Positions 27,817 to 41,064 of a stretch of DNA of 64,000 nt are shown here, one piece after another (the first letter of the stretch is position 1; each line of letters opens with the position of its first letter). The stretch is from Pseudarthrobacter sp. NIBRBAC000502770. GTDB taxonomy: Bacteria > Actinomycetota > Actinomycetes > Actinomycetales > Micrococcaceae. A model generated the notes under the pieces. It saw only the letters and a list, made by a program, of their open reading frames with translations, searched no databases and was not told the DNA's origin. A program made the translations under genes and the position numbers. The stretch is from NCBI RefSeq assembly GCF_006517815.1, contig NZ_CP041198.1:372001-436000 (forward strand), written 5' to 3'.

Positions 27817-28422
27817 ATGACTGAACAACAGCCCTTTGAGTTGGTCCGGCGCTATCCCCACTTCGAACTTCGCCGGTATCCCGATCACGTGGTCGCCGAG
27901 GTGTCGGTGACGGCCGATTTCGACCGGGCAGGCAACGCCGCCTTCCGGTACCTCTTCAACTACATCAGCGGCAACAACACGGCCCGGCAGAAACTGGCGA
28001 TGACCGCACCGGTGATCCAGGAAGCGGGAGGCCAAAAGCTCGCCATGACCGCACCCGTACTCCAGCGCGGACCGCTGCCTGGATCAGGGGAGCCGGCGGA
28101 ATTCTCGGTGGCCTTTGTCCTGCCGGCCGGCTTGAATGCCGAAACTGCTCCCGTGCCCACCGATCCCAGGGTCACGGTGCGGGCGGTGCCCGGTTCCCTC
28201 GCTGCCGTGCTGGGCTTCTCGGGCAGCGGTTCGGCGTCGGCCTTTGAGCGGCGCAACAACGGTCTGCAGGCGGCGCTCACCCTGGCCGGCCTTACGCCTG
28301 TGGGTGCACCGCGGTTCGCCCGCTTCGATCCACCCTTCAAACCCTGGTTCCTGCGGCACAATGAGGTGGTCCAGGATGTGATGGAGCGCCCTCCGGGTGG
28401 CGCGGCCCCCGCATCCGGGTAG
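27817..28422 (+). CDS. SOUL-family heme-binding-like protein
   Basis: A 201-aa protein of the SOUL/HBP family. It begins FELVRRYPHFELRRYPDHVV and carries the repeated KLAMTAPV motif (twice, near residues 51 and 67), a family hallmark. Family members bind heme or tetrapyrrole weakly; a physiological role in bacteria is not settled. There is no signal peptide. ATG 27817 is preferred over an upstream in-frame GTG by three residues. It is convergent with a VOC gene. Confidence 0.9.
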   Translation: MTEQQPFELVRRYPHFELRRYPDHVVAEVSVTADFDRAGNAAFRYLFNYISGNNTARQKLAMTAPVIQEAGGQKLAMTAPVLQRGPLPGSGEPAEFSVAFVLPAGLNAETAPVPTDPRVTVRAVPGSLAAVLGFSGSGSASAFERRNNGLQAALTLAGLTPVGAPRFARFDPPFKPWFLRHNEVVQDVMERPPGGAAPASG

Positions 28423-28484
28423 CGATTCTCCGCTGCCGACGCCCGCTCACCTCTGGGAGCTTCTGGAGCTAAAGCCAGCCCTTC

Positions 28485-28877
28485 CTAGGGTCTGTGTGCA
28501 TCCCGGACATGGTCCTGCGTCTGGCCCTGCATGACCCAGCGGTTGCCGTCGGGATCGCTGAAGTAGGCGAACAGGACACCGCCCAGGTCCTGGATCTCGC
28601 TGATGTCCGCGCCGCGGCCCACCAGCTCGCTGCGAACCTCGGCGATGTCCGGAACAACCAGTTGCAGGCCCTCGAGGCTGCCTGGGGTCATGGTGGTCAT
28701 GCCGGTGCCGATGACCACCGACGTGGCAGAGCCAGGGGGCGTCAGCTGGACGACGCGCATGCCCGGGATATGTTCCACGTCATGGTCGAGGACGAAGCCC
28801 AGCTTGTCCGTATAAAACGCTTTTGATCTGTCGACGTCGGAAACCGGGACCTGTACAACCTCAAGGCGCATTTGCAT
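28485..28877 (-). CDS. VOC-family (glyoxalase-like) protein
   Basis: A 130-aa small protein with the two-repeat VOC fold: RLEVVQVPVSDVDRSKAFYT at the start, and GGVLFAYFSDPDGNRWVMQG at the end, where the DPDGN turn and C-terminal strand are typical. The usual metal-ligand His near the N-terminus is replaced by Gln, so metal binding is uncertain. The start may be ATG 28877 or ATG 28871. No Shine-Dalgarno is visible. Confidence 0.86.
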   Translation of the reverse strand: MQMRLEVVQVPVSDVDRSKAFYTDKLGFVLDHDVEHIPGMRVVQLTPPGSATSVVIGTGMTTMTPGSLEGLQLVVPDIAEVRSELVGRGADISEIQDLGGVLFAYFSDPDGNRWVMQGQTQDHVRDAHRP

Positions 28878-28991
28878 GGAGGCCACTCTAGCCTTGGACG
28901 TCACGCCAGGGGAACGGCAGGCCCAGATCGATTGCCGGATTGAATTACCGCGCATTTATTAAGCCCCGAAAGCGGAGTGCGACGGGAATTT

Positions 28992-29030
28992 CTCAAGGTC
29001 TCCTCAAGACTGCCTGAATGTTGCCTGAGG
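28992..29030 (+). promoter_or_regulatory. Four 11-bp phased direct repeats upstream of the nuclease gene
   Basis: CTCAAG (28992), CTCAAG (29003), CTGAAT (29014) and CTGAGG (29025) recur at exactly 11-bp spacing, one helical turn. This is the arrangement bound by OmpR/PhoB-type response regulators. A promoter-like TTGCGT (29042-29047) with CATAGG (29066-29071) 18 bp later follows. The regulator is not identified in the window. Confidence 0.55.
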
Positions 29031-29160
29031 ATCGCAGTAAGTTGCGTAAACGGAGCAGCGGGGTGCATAGGCTCGGCGGTGATGAGTTTACCGGGCTATG
29101 CAGCAGGCCCGGGATTGCGGGGGCAAAACTCTCTGGGCCCCCTTGTATATGGGGAAATGA

Positions 29161-30132
29161 ATGTCCGACTATGACACCCTCTTGGGGTTTGTTCCTTCCG
29201 CGCCTGCGCCGAAGCCGCCACGGAAACCGCGCTTTTCCACTTTCATTGTTGCCGGTATTACCGGGCTGTTCATGCTTTTCGGAGCACTGGGCGGCGGCAT
29301 TGGCGGAGCCCTGATTGTCCTGGGCATTTCAACTGCTCTTACCGGTCTTTATGTACTCCTCACCGGACGGCGCTCCTGGGCGTGGCTTCCCGCAAAACGC
29401 AAGGCAGGCGCCGTCGCAATCGCCGCGGCGCTGGCGCTGTTCATCGGCGGCGCTGCCGCGCTGCCGCGCGTCGCCGGCGCGGACCTGGAGGCAGCCTCCT
29501 CGGAAAGCACTGCGAAGGCGGCCCCGGCGAAAGCGAGCCCGACGGCGACAGCCAAGGCATCGCCGTCGGCCACACCAACTGCCACGCCGACGGACACCGG
29601 GGAGCCGCTGGACCCGGAGAGTCCAAGCGTTCTTGCCGCCGGTGCCCCCGCGGCCGCGCCCAATGCGCAGCCAGCGTACGCAAGCAAGGCGCTGGACGTA
29701 TTGGCAACCTTGCCGATCAAGGGCCGGGCGCCGAAGACGGGGTACGACCGCGCGCAGTTCGGCCAGGCGTGGGCAGACGTGGACCGGAATGGGTGCGATA
29801 CGCGCAACGACATCCTCAAACGCGACCTCACCGGCGTGTCGTACACGAACAGTGTGCCGTGCAAGGTGCAGTCGGGAACGCTGGCCGACCCCTACACGGG
29901 CAAGACCATCAGCTTTGCCAGGGGTTCGGCCACCAGCAGTGCCGTCCAGATCGACCACGTGGTGGCCTTGAGCGACGCCTGGCAGAAGGGCGCGCAGCAG
30001 CTGACCGCCGAGCAGCGGACGGCGTTCGCCAACGATCCGCTGAACCTGCAGGCCACGGACGGTCCCACCAACCAGCAAAAGGGCGACGGCGATGCGGCCA
30101 CCTGGTTGCCGCCGAAAGGGCTTCCGCTGTGA
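29161..30132 (+). CDS. Membrane-anchored HNH (DUF1524/GmrSD C-terminal type) endonuclease, 3' end lost to a frameshift
   Basis: A 323-aa reading frame. Two or three N-terminal hydrophobic segments (residues 25-105) are followed by a Thr/Ala/Pro-rich linker and an HNH nuclease domain from about residue 180. The catalytic pattern is QIDHVVALSDAWQKGA, then NDPLNLQATDGPTNQQKGD, complete before the break. After TWLPPK the frame shifts at 30115-30120 (AAAGGG) and stops; the expected FRCEYVARQV continues in the +1 frame. The truncated form keeps the HNH core but loses the last conserved Cys and the Excalibur tail. Whether it is still active cannot be told from sequence. Confidence 0.8.
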   Translation: MSDYDTLLGFVPSAPAPKPPRKPRFSTFIVAGITGLFMLFGALGGGIGGALIVLGISTALTGLYVLLTGRRSWAWLPAKRKAGAVAIAAALALFIGGAAALPRVAGADLEAASSESTAKAAPAKASPTATAKASPSATPTATPTDTGEPLDPESPSVLAAGAPAAAPNAQPAYASKALDVLATLPIKGRAPKTGYDRAQFGQAWADVDRNGCDTRNDILKRDLTGVSYTNSVPCKVQSGTLADPYTGKTISFARGSATSSAVQIDHVVALSDAWQKGAQQLTAEQRTAFANDPLNLQATDGPTNQQKGDGDAATWLPPKGLPL

Positions 30133-30535
30133 GTACGTTGCCCGGCAGGTTTCCGTGAAGGCGACATACGGGCTGTGGGTCACGCAGGCCGAGCACGATG
30201 CGATTGCCCGGATCCTGGGCGACTGCGCCGGGCAGCTGGCGCCGACCAACCAGCTGCCGCCGGCACCTGCCGCCGCTGCTGTACCTGCTCCACCTGCCGC
30301 CGCTCCTGTACCTGCTCCCGCTCCGGCAGGACCCGCACCGGCACCTGCCGCCGTCGCCCCTGCTCCTGTTGCACCAGCGCCCGTGGTCCCGGCTCCTGCC
30401 GTGCCGGCACCTGCCGCTGCCTACTACGCCAACTGCGCGGCGGTGAGGGCGGCAGGAGCCGCGCCGCTCTCCGCCGGGCAAGCCGGTTACCGGCCCGCGC
30501 TGGACCGTGACTCCGACGGAGTCGCCTGCGAGTAG
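30113..30535 (+). pseudogene. Displaced 3' part of the HNH nuclease gene with Excalibur domain
   Basis: Read in the +1 frame relative to the upstream nuclease, this continues the same gene: KGFRCEYVARQVSVKATYGL completes the nuclease domain, then a Pro/Ala/Val linker, then the C-terminal Excalibur calcium-binding motif ending DRDSDGVACE. The two parts together form one protein of about 458 aa. Removing one A from AAAGGG (30115-30120) would restore the frame. It has no ribosome site of its own, so it is treated as the broken tail of the nuclease gene. Confidence 0.75.
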
Positions 30536-30602
30536 CCGCCGGATCTTTCCTCGGGCCTCGGCCCAACCGCATCACCACCACATCGCATTCCTAGGGGGAA
30601 TC

Positions 30603-31349
30603 ATGAACAACAACCTGTATGCCGCCCACCCGGTCACCGGGCGGCTGAAGAAATCGTTGGCGCTTGCCGTCCTGGCCGGCCTGTTGCTGACCGGCTGCGG
30701 AGGCAAGCAGGCATCCGTCGAACCCGCATCCGCTGCGACATCCACAGCCACCGCCACGGCAGGGGCGTCTGTTGCCGTTCCAGGTGTGGTGGGCCTGACC
30801 CTGGACAAGGCCACGGACCAACTAAAGGGTCTCGGCTTCAAGGTTGAGGCCAAGGACATCGTGGACGGCAAGACCATCATCGTGGAGAAGAACTGGCAGG
30901 TGATGACTCAGGATCCCGCCAGCGGCGCCACAGCAGCGAAGGGCTCCACCGTGCACCTCGGCGTGAAGTCGCTCGACAAAATTGCCGCAGAGAAGGCGGC
31001 TGCCGAGAAGGTCGCCGCCGACAAGGCTGCCGCCGAAAAGGCTGCAGCTAAAGCGGTAGCGGACAAGGCCGCTGCCGAAAAAGCCGCGGCTGACAAGGCC
31101 TCCGCCGATCAGGCTGCTGCTGCAAAGGCTGCAGCCGACCAAGCGGCCCGGGACGCAGCTGCCAAGGCGGCCGCCGACCAGCAGTCGGCGCAGAAATTTG
31201 TCCAGGCACCGGCCCAAGCACCCGCAACTGCCTACTACGCCAACTGCACCGCCGCGAAGAATGCCGGCGCCGCGCCGTTGCACAGGGGTCAGCCAGGATA
31301 CAGCTCCTCTTTGGACCGCGACGGCGATGGTGTCGCCTGCGAGCGATAA
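30603..31349 (+). CDS. Lipoprotein with PASTA, Lys/Ala-rich helical region and Excalibur domain
   Basis: A 248-aa exported protein. ATG 30603 follows AGGGGGAATC. The lipobox LLTGC places the lipid-modified Cys at residue 32. A PASTA domain (VPGVVGLTLDKATDQLKGLG) covers about residues 59-122, an AEKAAA/ADKAAA-type Ala/Lys/Glu repeat about 128-200 probably forms a long helix or stalk, and an Excalibur domain (YYANCTAAKNAGAAPL, then DRDGDGVACER) ends the protein. The Excalibur tail is nearly identical in plan to that of the neighbouring nuclease. PASTA domains bind peptidoglycan; the rest of the role is unknown. Confidence 0.85.
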   Translation: MNNNLYAAHPVTGRLKKSLALAVLAGLLLTGCGGKQASVEPASAATSTATATAGASVAVPGVVGLTLDKATDQLKGLGFKVEAKDIVDGKTIIVEKNWQVMTQDPASGATAAKGSTVHLGVKSLDKIAAEKAAAEKVAADKAAAEKAAAKAVADKAAAEKAAADKASADQAAAAKAAADQAARDAAAKAAADQQSAQKFVQAPAQAPATAYYANCTAAKNAGAAPLHRGQPGYSSSLDRDGDGVACER

Positions 31350-31369
31350 ACGAATCGGGCAGTACTAAG

Positions 31370-31415
31370 ACGAGCTGTGGACGCTCCCCTTTGTTGGGAG
31401 GCGTCCACAGCTCGT
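31370..31415 (+). terminator. Hairpin after the Excalibur lipoprotein gene
   Basis: ACGAGCTGTGGACGC (31370-31384) pairs perfectly with GCGTCCACAGCTCGT (31401-31415). The stem is extended by TCCC/GGGA across one bulge. The position, 21 nt after the stop codon, supports termination ahead of the rrn operon. Confidence 0.75.
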
Positions 31416-31733
31416 TCGGTAGCGGTTCCAACGGCGGTCATGGCCGTGGTGGTGCAGTGTGCGGCAGCACACACAGCGGACTTACGACGCCGGCAGCCTG
31501 CTTGGGTGCCCGAAACGCCCCTCCTGCCCCGGAATTCCGCGGATTCGCCACCACCTTCCGCCCGATTTGCGGTGGGGGTTGTGTGCGGGTATTGTTTTCT
31601 GAGTCGCCGCCGCTGAAGCGGAAAAATAGCGGCCAACCCCCCTTTTGAACGGCCTGAAAAATGGTTCGCTTTTTGTGCGTGCTGTTGGTGGGTGGGGGCT
31701 GATCTTGGTGGTTTTGGGTCACGGAGACGTGGT

Positions 31734-31762
31734 TTGCAAAGCCGGGTGGGATCGGGTAACTT
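31734..31762 (+). promoter_or_regulatory. Probable rrn promoter
   Basis: TTGCAA (31734-31739) and TAACTT (31757-31762) are separated by exactly 17 nt, a good match to a vegetative actinobacterial promoter. It lies about 240 nt upstream of the mature 16S 5' end. Other, weaker upstream rrn promoters cannot be excluded. Confidence 0.6.
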
Positions 31763-31820
31763 TGAAAAGTTGCTCCGGAGCGATCCTGAATGTTTGGTTT
31801 GGGTGGTGCCGGGTGTGTCT

Positions 31821-31842
31821 GTTGTTTGAGAACTCAATAGTG
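31821..31842 (+). promoter_or_regulatory. rrn leader box, antitermination/processing-like
   Basis: GTTGTTTGAGAACTCAATAG begins here. A near copy precedes the 23S gene (33878-33899). Paired elements like this ahead of 16S and 23S are typical of rrn antitermination sites; the role is inferred. Confidence 0.55.
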
Positions 31843-32003
31843 TGCCAAGTTTGTTGATACCGATTATGTAATGTGATTGGTTGAATTTGCTGGGCCTGTC
31901 CACCCCGTGGATTGGGCCTGGTTTTTACAGCTGGTTTCAAATTTTGCAGTGCGGTTTCCGCGTTATTTCCGTGGTTCCGTGTTGTGTCTGTTTTTGTTTT
32001 ACT

Positions 32004-37152
<5,149 letters not shown>

Positions 37153-37316
37153 ACACAGATACATACAAAACTCTGCTTGCGTCCACTATGTGGTTCCCAA
37201 CCAACAACCCCCCACGACGGGTTGTCACGGCACGGAACCAACACAACTAAATAACAACACCATGTTGTAACCACAAAACTTCCCACCAACCCCCCAGGGT
37301 TGGGCCGGGTACAAGG

Positions 37317-37436
37317 GTTACGGCGGTCATAGCGTGGGGGAAACGCCCGGTCCCATTCCGAACCCGGAAGCTAAGACCCACAGCGCCGATGGTACTGCAC
37401 CCGGGAGGGTGTGGGAGAGTAGGTCACCGCCGGAAC
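37317..37436 (+). rRNA. rrf: 5S ribosomal RNA
   Basis: A 120-nt 5S rRNA. The closing stem GTTACGGCGG (37317-37326) pairs with CCGCCGGAAC (37427-37436), and the internal CCATTCCGAACCCGGAAG loop is the standard 5S landmark. The 23S-5S spacer (37153-37316) holds no other gene. Confidence 0.95.
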
Positions 37437-37450
37437 AACTATTAATGGTC

Positions 37451-37478
37451 GAGGCCCCAACCACACGGTTGGGGCCTC
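37451..37478 (+). terminator. rrn operon terminator
   Basis: GAGGCCCCAACC (37451-37462) and GGTTGGGGCCTC (37467-37478) form a perfect 12-bp stem with an ACAC loop, followed by CCCACATTT, 15 nt after the 5S gene. Confidence 0.88.
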
Positions 37479-37600
37479 CCACATTTAACATCAGCAACCA
37501 AATCAGGGCTACCGGCTGCCCAACCGGCGAAGCGTAAAATGGCAGTCGCTTCACTAGCTGGCCGGAGTGGTTTGCGGTATCTACCGGATATTCTTCGGGA

Positions 37601-38451
37601 ATGGATTCCTGGCACCGGAACCGGCTGAGCAAGGGGCAGGCAGAGCTTGTGGAATCGTGGCTCCCGGGTCTGCGAATGCTCAACGATCTGTCTTGGAACC
37701 TCGCAGATACCGCGGTCCTCGAAGTGGAACACGGGCAGCGCAGATACATTGTCAAAGCCGGCAGTCCTTCCAACCACCACATAGAGGGTGAGATTGCAGC
37801 CCACCAGTCTTCCGTCCATGTCTTGGCGCGCCAGATCCGTGCGCCAAGGCTTGTTCGCGCTGACCTCCTTTTGAACATCCTGGTCACGGAGTATCTGGAC
37901 GGTTGTCTGGTGGAAGGCTCAGAAGCCGAATACGCGACTGCTACATACGTTCAAGCAGGGTCTCTCCTTCGCGCTTTTCATGACCAGGCCGCGCGTACTG
38001 ATCGGGATTATGAATCGGCCGCCACCGCAAAAGCCTTGGCGTGGCTCTATGGACGGCACCGTATCGAGGAGTATGTCGCAGAACGGGCCGCCGCCCTACT
38101 TGGTGCCTATGAGCCCGAACCGGTTATTGTCGTCCCGACTCACGGTGACTGGCAGCCGCGCAACTGGCTTATTAACGGTACCGAGCTGAGGGTCATCGAC
38201 TTTGGCAGATATGAGTTAAGACCGGCTGCCAGCGATCTCAGTCGACTTGCCGTGCAGCAATGGCGTGCGGTCCCTCGGCTGGAGGAGGCTTTTTTCGCAG
38301 GCTACGGTTCAGATCCCGGGGCACTAAGCTCTGGAACGTTATGCAGCTGCGGGAAGCCGTTTCCACGGCTGCCTGGGCCTACCGGGTTGGCGATCAAAAG
38401 TTTGAGGAACAGGGCCACCGCATGCTCCGCGACGCCCTGGGCAAATTCTGA
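37601..38451 (+). pseudogene. Aminoglycoside-phosphotransferase-like kinase, frameshifted
   Basis: The 5' frame encodes a phosphotransferase-fold kinase: an N-terminal nucleotide-binding sheet (RRYIVKAG), the catalytic loop HGDWQPRNWL near residue 181 and the metal motif VIDFGR near 196. After FFAGYGSDPG the frame is lost at CCCGGGG (38315-38321). The true C-terminus (TKLWNVMQLREAVSTAAWAY, ending RDALGKF) continues in another frame to the TGA at 38449-38451. Adding one C would restore a product of about 284 aa. As written, the frame runs to 38530 with an unrelated tail. Substrates of this family range from drugs to small metabolites. Confidence 0.78.
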
Positions 38452-38566
38452 GGCGCTCTTTACCCCGGCAGGGTCGCTGGAAAGTCCGCAGGATGTGATG
38501 GGGCGTCCGCGGGAAAGCTGCAGGATGTGATGGCGCGTCGCGGGGCGGGGCAGTAACAGGGATTAT

Positions 38567-38583
38567 GGATTGTTGAACAATCC
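38567..38583. promoter_or_regulatory. GntR operator candidate upstream of pxpA
   Basis: GGATTGTTGAACAATCC (38567-38583) is a perfect 17-bp palindrome centred on a single G, 50 nt upstream of the pxpA ATG. The identical 14-base core recurs upstream of the DUF969 gene at 44569. Confidence 0.72.
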
Positions 38584-38632
38584 TGATTTTTAGGGCATTC
38601 TTGAAGGACACCAATCCGAGACGGAGATCACA

Positions 38633-39391
38633 ATGCCCAGCATCGACTTGAACAGCGACGTCGGCGAGTCCTTCGGGAACTGGTCCTTCGGCGATGACGC
38701 CGCTATTTTCGAGAGTGTGTCCAGTGCCAACGTGGCGTGCGGCTTCCACGCCGGCGATCCTGTGGGCATCATGGCCACCTGCCAGGCCGCCGTAAAGGCC
38801 GGTGTCACCGTCGGCGCCCACCCCGGTTACCGGGACCTGGCCGGATTCGGCCGGCGCTTCGTGGACATGACCACGGAAGAGCTGACCGCTGACGTCGTCT
38901 ACCAGATCGGCGCCGTCCAGGCAGTAGCCCTCGCAGCCGGAACAGCCGTCCGCTACGTCAAGCCCCACGGCGCCCTCTATAACACCATCGTGAACCACCC
39001 CAGGCAGGCCGGCGCTGTGGTCGCAGCGATCCTCGCGGTGGACCCCACGCTGCCCCTCATGGTGCTTCCGAACTCCGAGATCCAGCGCCAGGCAGAAGCT
39101 GCCGGGCTGCGGACCGTGGCCGAGGCCTTCGCCGACCGGGCCTACAACCCTGACGGCACCCTGGTCTCCCGCCGCGAACCCGGAGCGGTGCTGCACGAGG
39201 TAAAGGACGTCGTCGAGCACGTCCTCCGCCTGGCCACCGACGGTTTGGTCCGTGCCATCGACGGATCCCTGGTCCCCGTCAAGGCCGAGAGCATTTGCCT
39301 GCACGGTGACACTCCCGGGTCCGTGGCCATGGCCGCTGCCGTCCGCGCCGCACTGGTGGACGCCGGCATCCAGATCCAGAGCTTCGCCTAG
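38633..39391 (+). CDS. pxpA: 5-oxoprolinase subunit PxpA (LamB/YcsF family)
   Basis: A 252-aa cytosolic protein. It begins with the family hallmark [20 protein letters not shown], followed by [28 protein letters not shown] and [10 protein letters not shown], and ends with CLHGDTPGS. In E. coli PxpA works with PxpB and PxpC to open 5-oxoproline with ATP, yielding glutamate. It is the first gene of an operon: the pxpBC start is 2 nt after its stop. The palindrome upstream is probably the GntR site. Confidence 0.93.
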   Translation: MPSIDLNSDVGESFGNWSFGDDAAIFESVSSANVACGFHAGDPVGIMATCQAAVKAGVTVGAHPGYRDLAGFGRRFVDMTTEELTADVVYQIGAVQAVALAAGTAVRYVKPHGALYNTIVNHPRQAGAVVAAILAVDPTLPLMVLPNSEIQRQAEAAGLRTVAEAFADRAYNPDGTLVSRREPGAVLHEVKDVVEHVLRLATDGLVRAIDGSLVPVKAESICLHGDTPGSVAMAAAVRAALVDAGIQIQSFA

Positions 39392-39393
39392 CC

Positions 39394-41064
39394 ATGACCG
39401 CGCAGCAGCATGAAACTCGAACAGCCCAGAATGCCGGCCTGACCGGGATCCGCCCCGCCGGCGACAGGGCCATCCTGGTGGAGCTGCCGTCCCTTGACGC
39501 GGTCCTCAGCCTCCAGGCGCAGCTCAACTCGCATCCGCAGCGGGGACAGGTGGACGTCGTCGCTGCCGCCTGCACGGTCCTCATCACGACGGATTCGCCG
39601 CAGGCAGCGCAGGCACTGGCCGCGCACGTCCGCAGCCTGGACCTCGAGGAGCCCGCGGAAACCGCGAGCAGGCTGGTCACCATTGACGTGGTGTACGACG
39701 GCGAGGACCTCGATGAGGTGGCCGCGCTCACCGGGCTGGACCGCGGGGGAGTAGTGGCAGCGCACACCGGCCAGCTGTGGACGGCGGCGTTCGCCGGCTT
39801 TGCTCCGGGCTTCGCCTACCTCACCGGGCAGGATTCCAGCCTGGAGGTTCCCCGCCGCAGCTCGCCGCGCACTGCCGTCCCCGCCGGAGCTGTTGCCCTG
39901 GGCGGCGCCTACTCGGCCGTCTACCCCCGGCAGTCCCCCGGCGGCTGGCAACTGATCGGCCGGACCGATGCCGCCATGTGGGACCTGGGCCGGGAGAGTC
40001 CCGCGCTGGTCCGGCCCGGGGACACGGTCCGGTTCAACGCCATCCGTGCCCAGGCAACTGTGACCCACCACCAACAGCCCGGTGCCGGCAAGGCTCCAGG
40101 CGAAGACCAAGCCACCGAAGGCCTCGTTGTCCGCAAGCCCGGGCTCCAGGCCACCATCCAGGACCTCGGCCGGCCGGGCTACGCGTCGCTTGGCGTCAGC
40201 AGCGCCGGCGCCATGGACCGGGGAGCACTCCGCCGCGCCAACCGCCTGGTGGGCAACGGCGAAGGCGACGCCGGACTCGAACTTCTCTTCGGCGGACTCG
40301 AACTTGTTGCCCTCAGCGACCAGGTCCTCGCCGTCACCGGAGCAGCCGTTCCGCTGGAGATCACGCCGAATGAGCAGCAGGCTGGGGCAGAAAGGCGGAC
40401 GACGGCGGTACGGCACCCGGCGTGCGACGCCGCCTTTGCCCTCCTCGCGGGGGAGCGGCTGACGGTGGGCGCCCCCACTGCAGGACTGCGCTCCTACGTG
40501 GGTGTCCGCGGCGGACTCGGCGGACCCGACGCCCTGGGCAGCCGTTCCACGGACACCATGTCCGGCGTCGGCCCCGAACCGCTCCAAGCGGGCACCATCC
40601 TGCCCGTGCGGACCCCCAGGCCCGGGAGCATCGTGGGCCACCCAGAGGTCTCGCCCATCCCGGACCGGAACGAATCCGCCGTGCTGCGCGTGGTCCCCGG
40701 ACCCCGGCAGGACTGGTTCAGCGATGAAACCCTCCGGGACTTCCTCCAGCAGGAATGGACTGTTACGCCACAATCGAACCGGATCGGACTCAGGCTGAAT
40801 GGCCAGCCACTCAGCCGCGGCCGGGACGGCGAACTGGCCAGCGAAGGTACCGTCCGCGGCGCCGTGCAGGTGCCACCGGAAGGCCAGCCGGTCCTCTTCC
40901 TCTCCGATCATCCGGTGACCGGCGGGTACCCGGTGATTGCCGTCGTCGTCCACTCAGACCTGGACAAGGCCGCCCAACTTCCCCCGGGCACCACCGTGCG
41001 GTTCGCCGCCGCCCCGCTCCCGGCAGAACCGACCGAAACACCTAAGGAAAGCCCCCATGCGTAA
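39394..41064 (+). CDS. PxpB-PxpC fusion (5-oxoprolinase subunits B and C / AHS1-AHS2)
   Basis: A 556-aa natural fusion. Residues 15-225 are the PxpB/KipI/AHS1 domain ([20 protein letters not shown], then [13 protein letters not shown] and [13 protein letters not shown]). Residues 245-545 are the PxpC/KipA/AHS2 domain ([20 protein letters not shown], then [20 protein letters not shown] and [10 protein letters not shown]). E. coli uses separate PxpB and PxpC. It starts 2 nt after pxpA and overlaps the biotin carboxylase gene by 8 nt, so all three are translationally linked. Confidence 0.92.
   Translation: MTAQQHETRTAQNAGLTGIRPAGDRAILVELPSLDAVLSLQAQLNSHPQRGQVDVVAAACTVLITTDSPQAAQALAAHVRSLDLEEPAETASRLVTIDVVYDGEDLDEVAALTGLDRGGVVAAHTGQLWTAAFAGFAPGFAYLTGQDSSLEVPRRSSPRTAVPAGAVALGGAYSAVYPRQSPGGWQLIGRTDAAMWDLGRESPALVRPGDTVRFNAIRAQATVTHHQQPGAGKAPGEDQATEGLVVRKPGLQATIQDLGRPGYASLGVSSAGAMDRGALRRANRLVGNGEGDAGLELLFGGLELVALSDQVLAVTGAAVPLEITPNEQQAGAERRTTAVRHPACDAAFALLAGERLTVGAPTAGLRSYVGVRGGLGGPDALGSRSTDTMSGVGPEPLQAGTILPVRTPRPGSIVGHPEVSPIPDRNESAVLRVVPGPRQDWFSDETLRDFLQQEWTVTPQSNRIGLRLNGQPLSRGRDGELASEGTVRGAVQVPPEGQPVLFLSDHPVTGGYPVIAVVVHSDLDKAAQLPPGTTVRFAAAPLPAEPTETPKESPHA

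Larger units (their letters stand above)
31416..32003 (+). other. rRNA operon upstream and leader region
   Basis: 588 nt without a gene. The open frames on both strands have no start context or family likeness. The stretch holds the rrn promoter (31734-31762), a GCTCCGGAGC palindrome about 10 nt after the predicted transcription start, and a conserved leader box (31821-31842). The rest is leader for rRNA processing. Confidence 0.7.
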
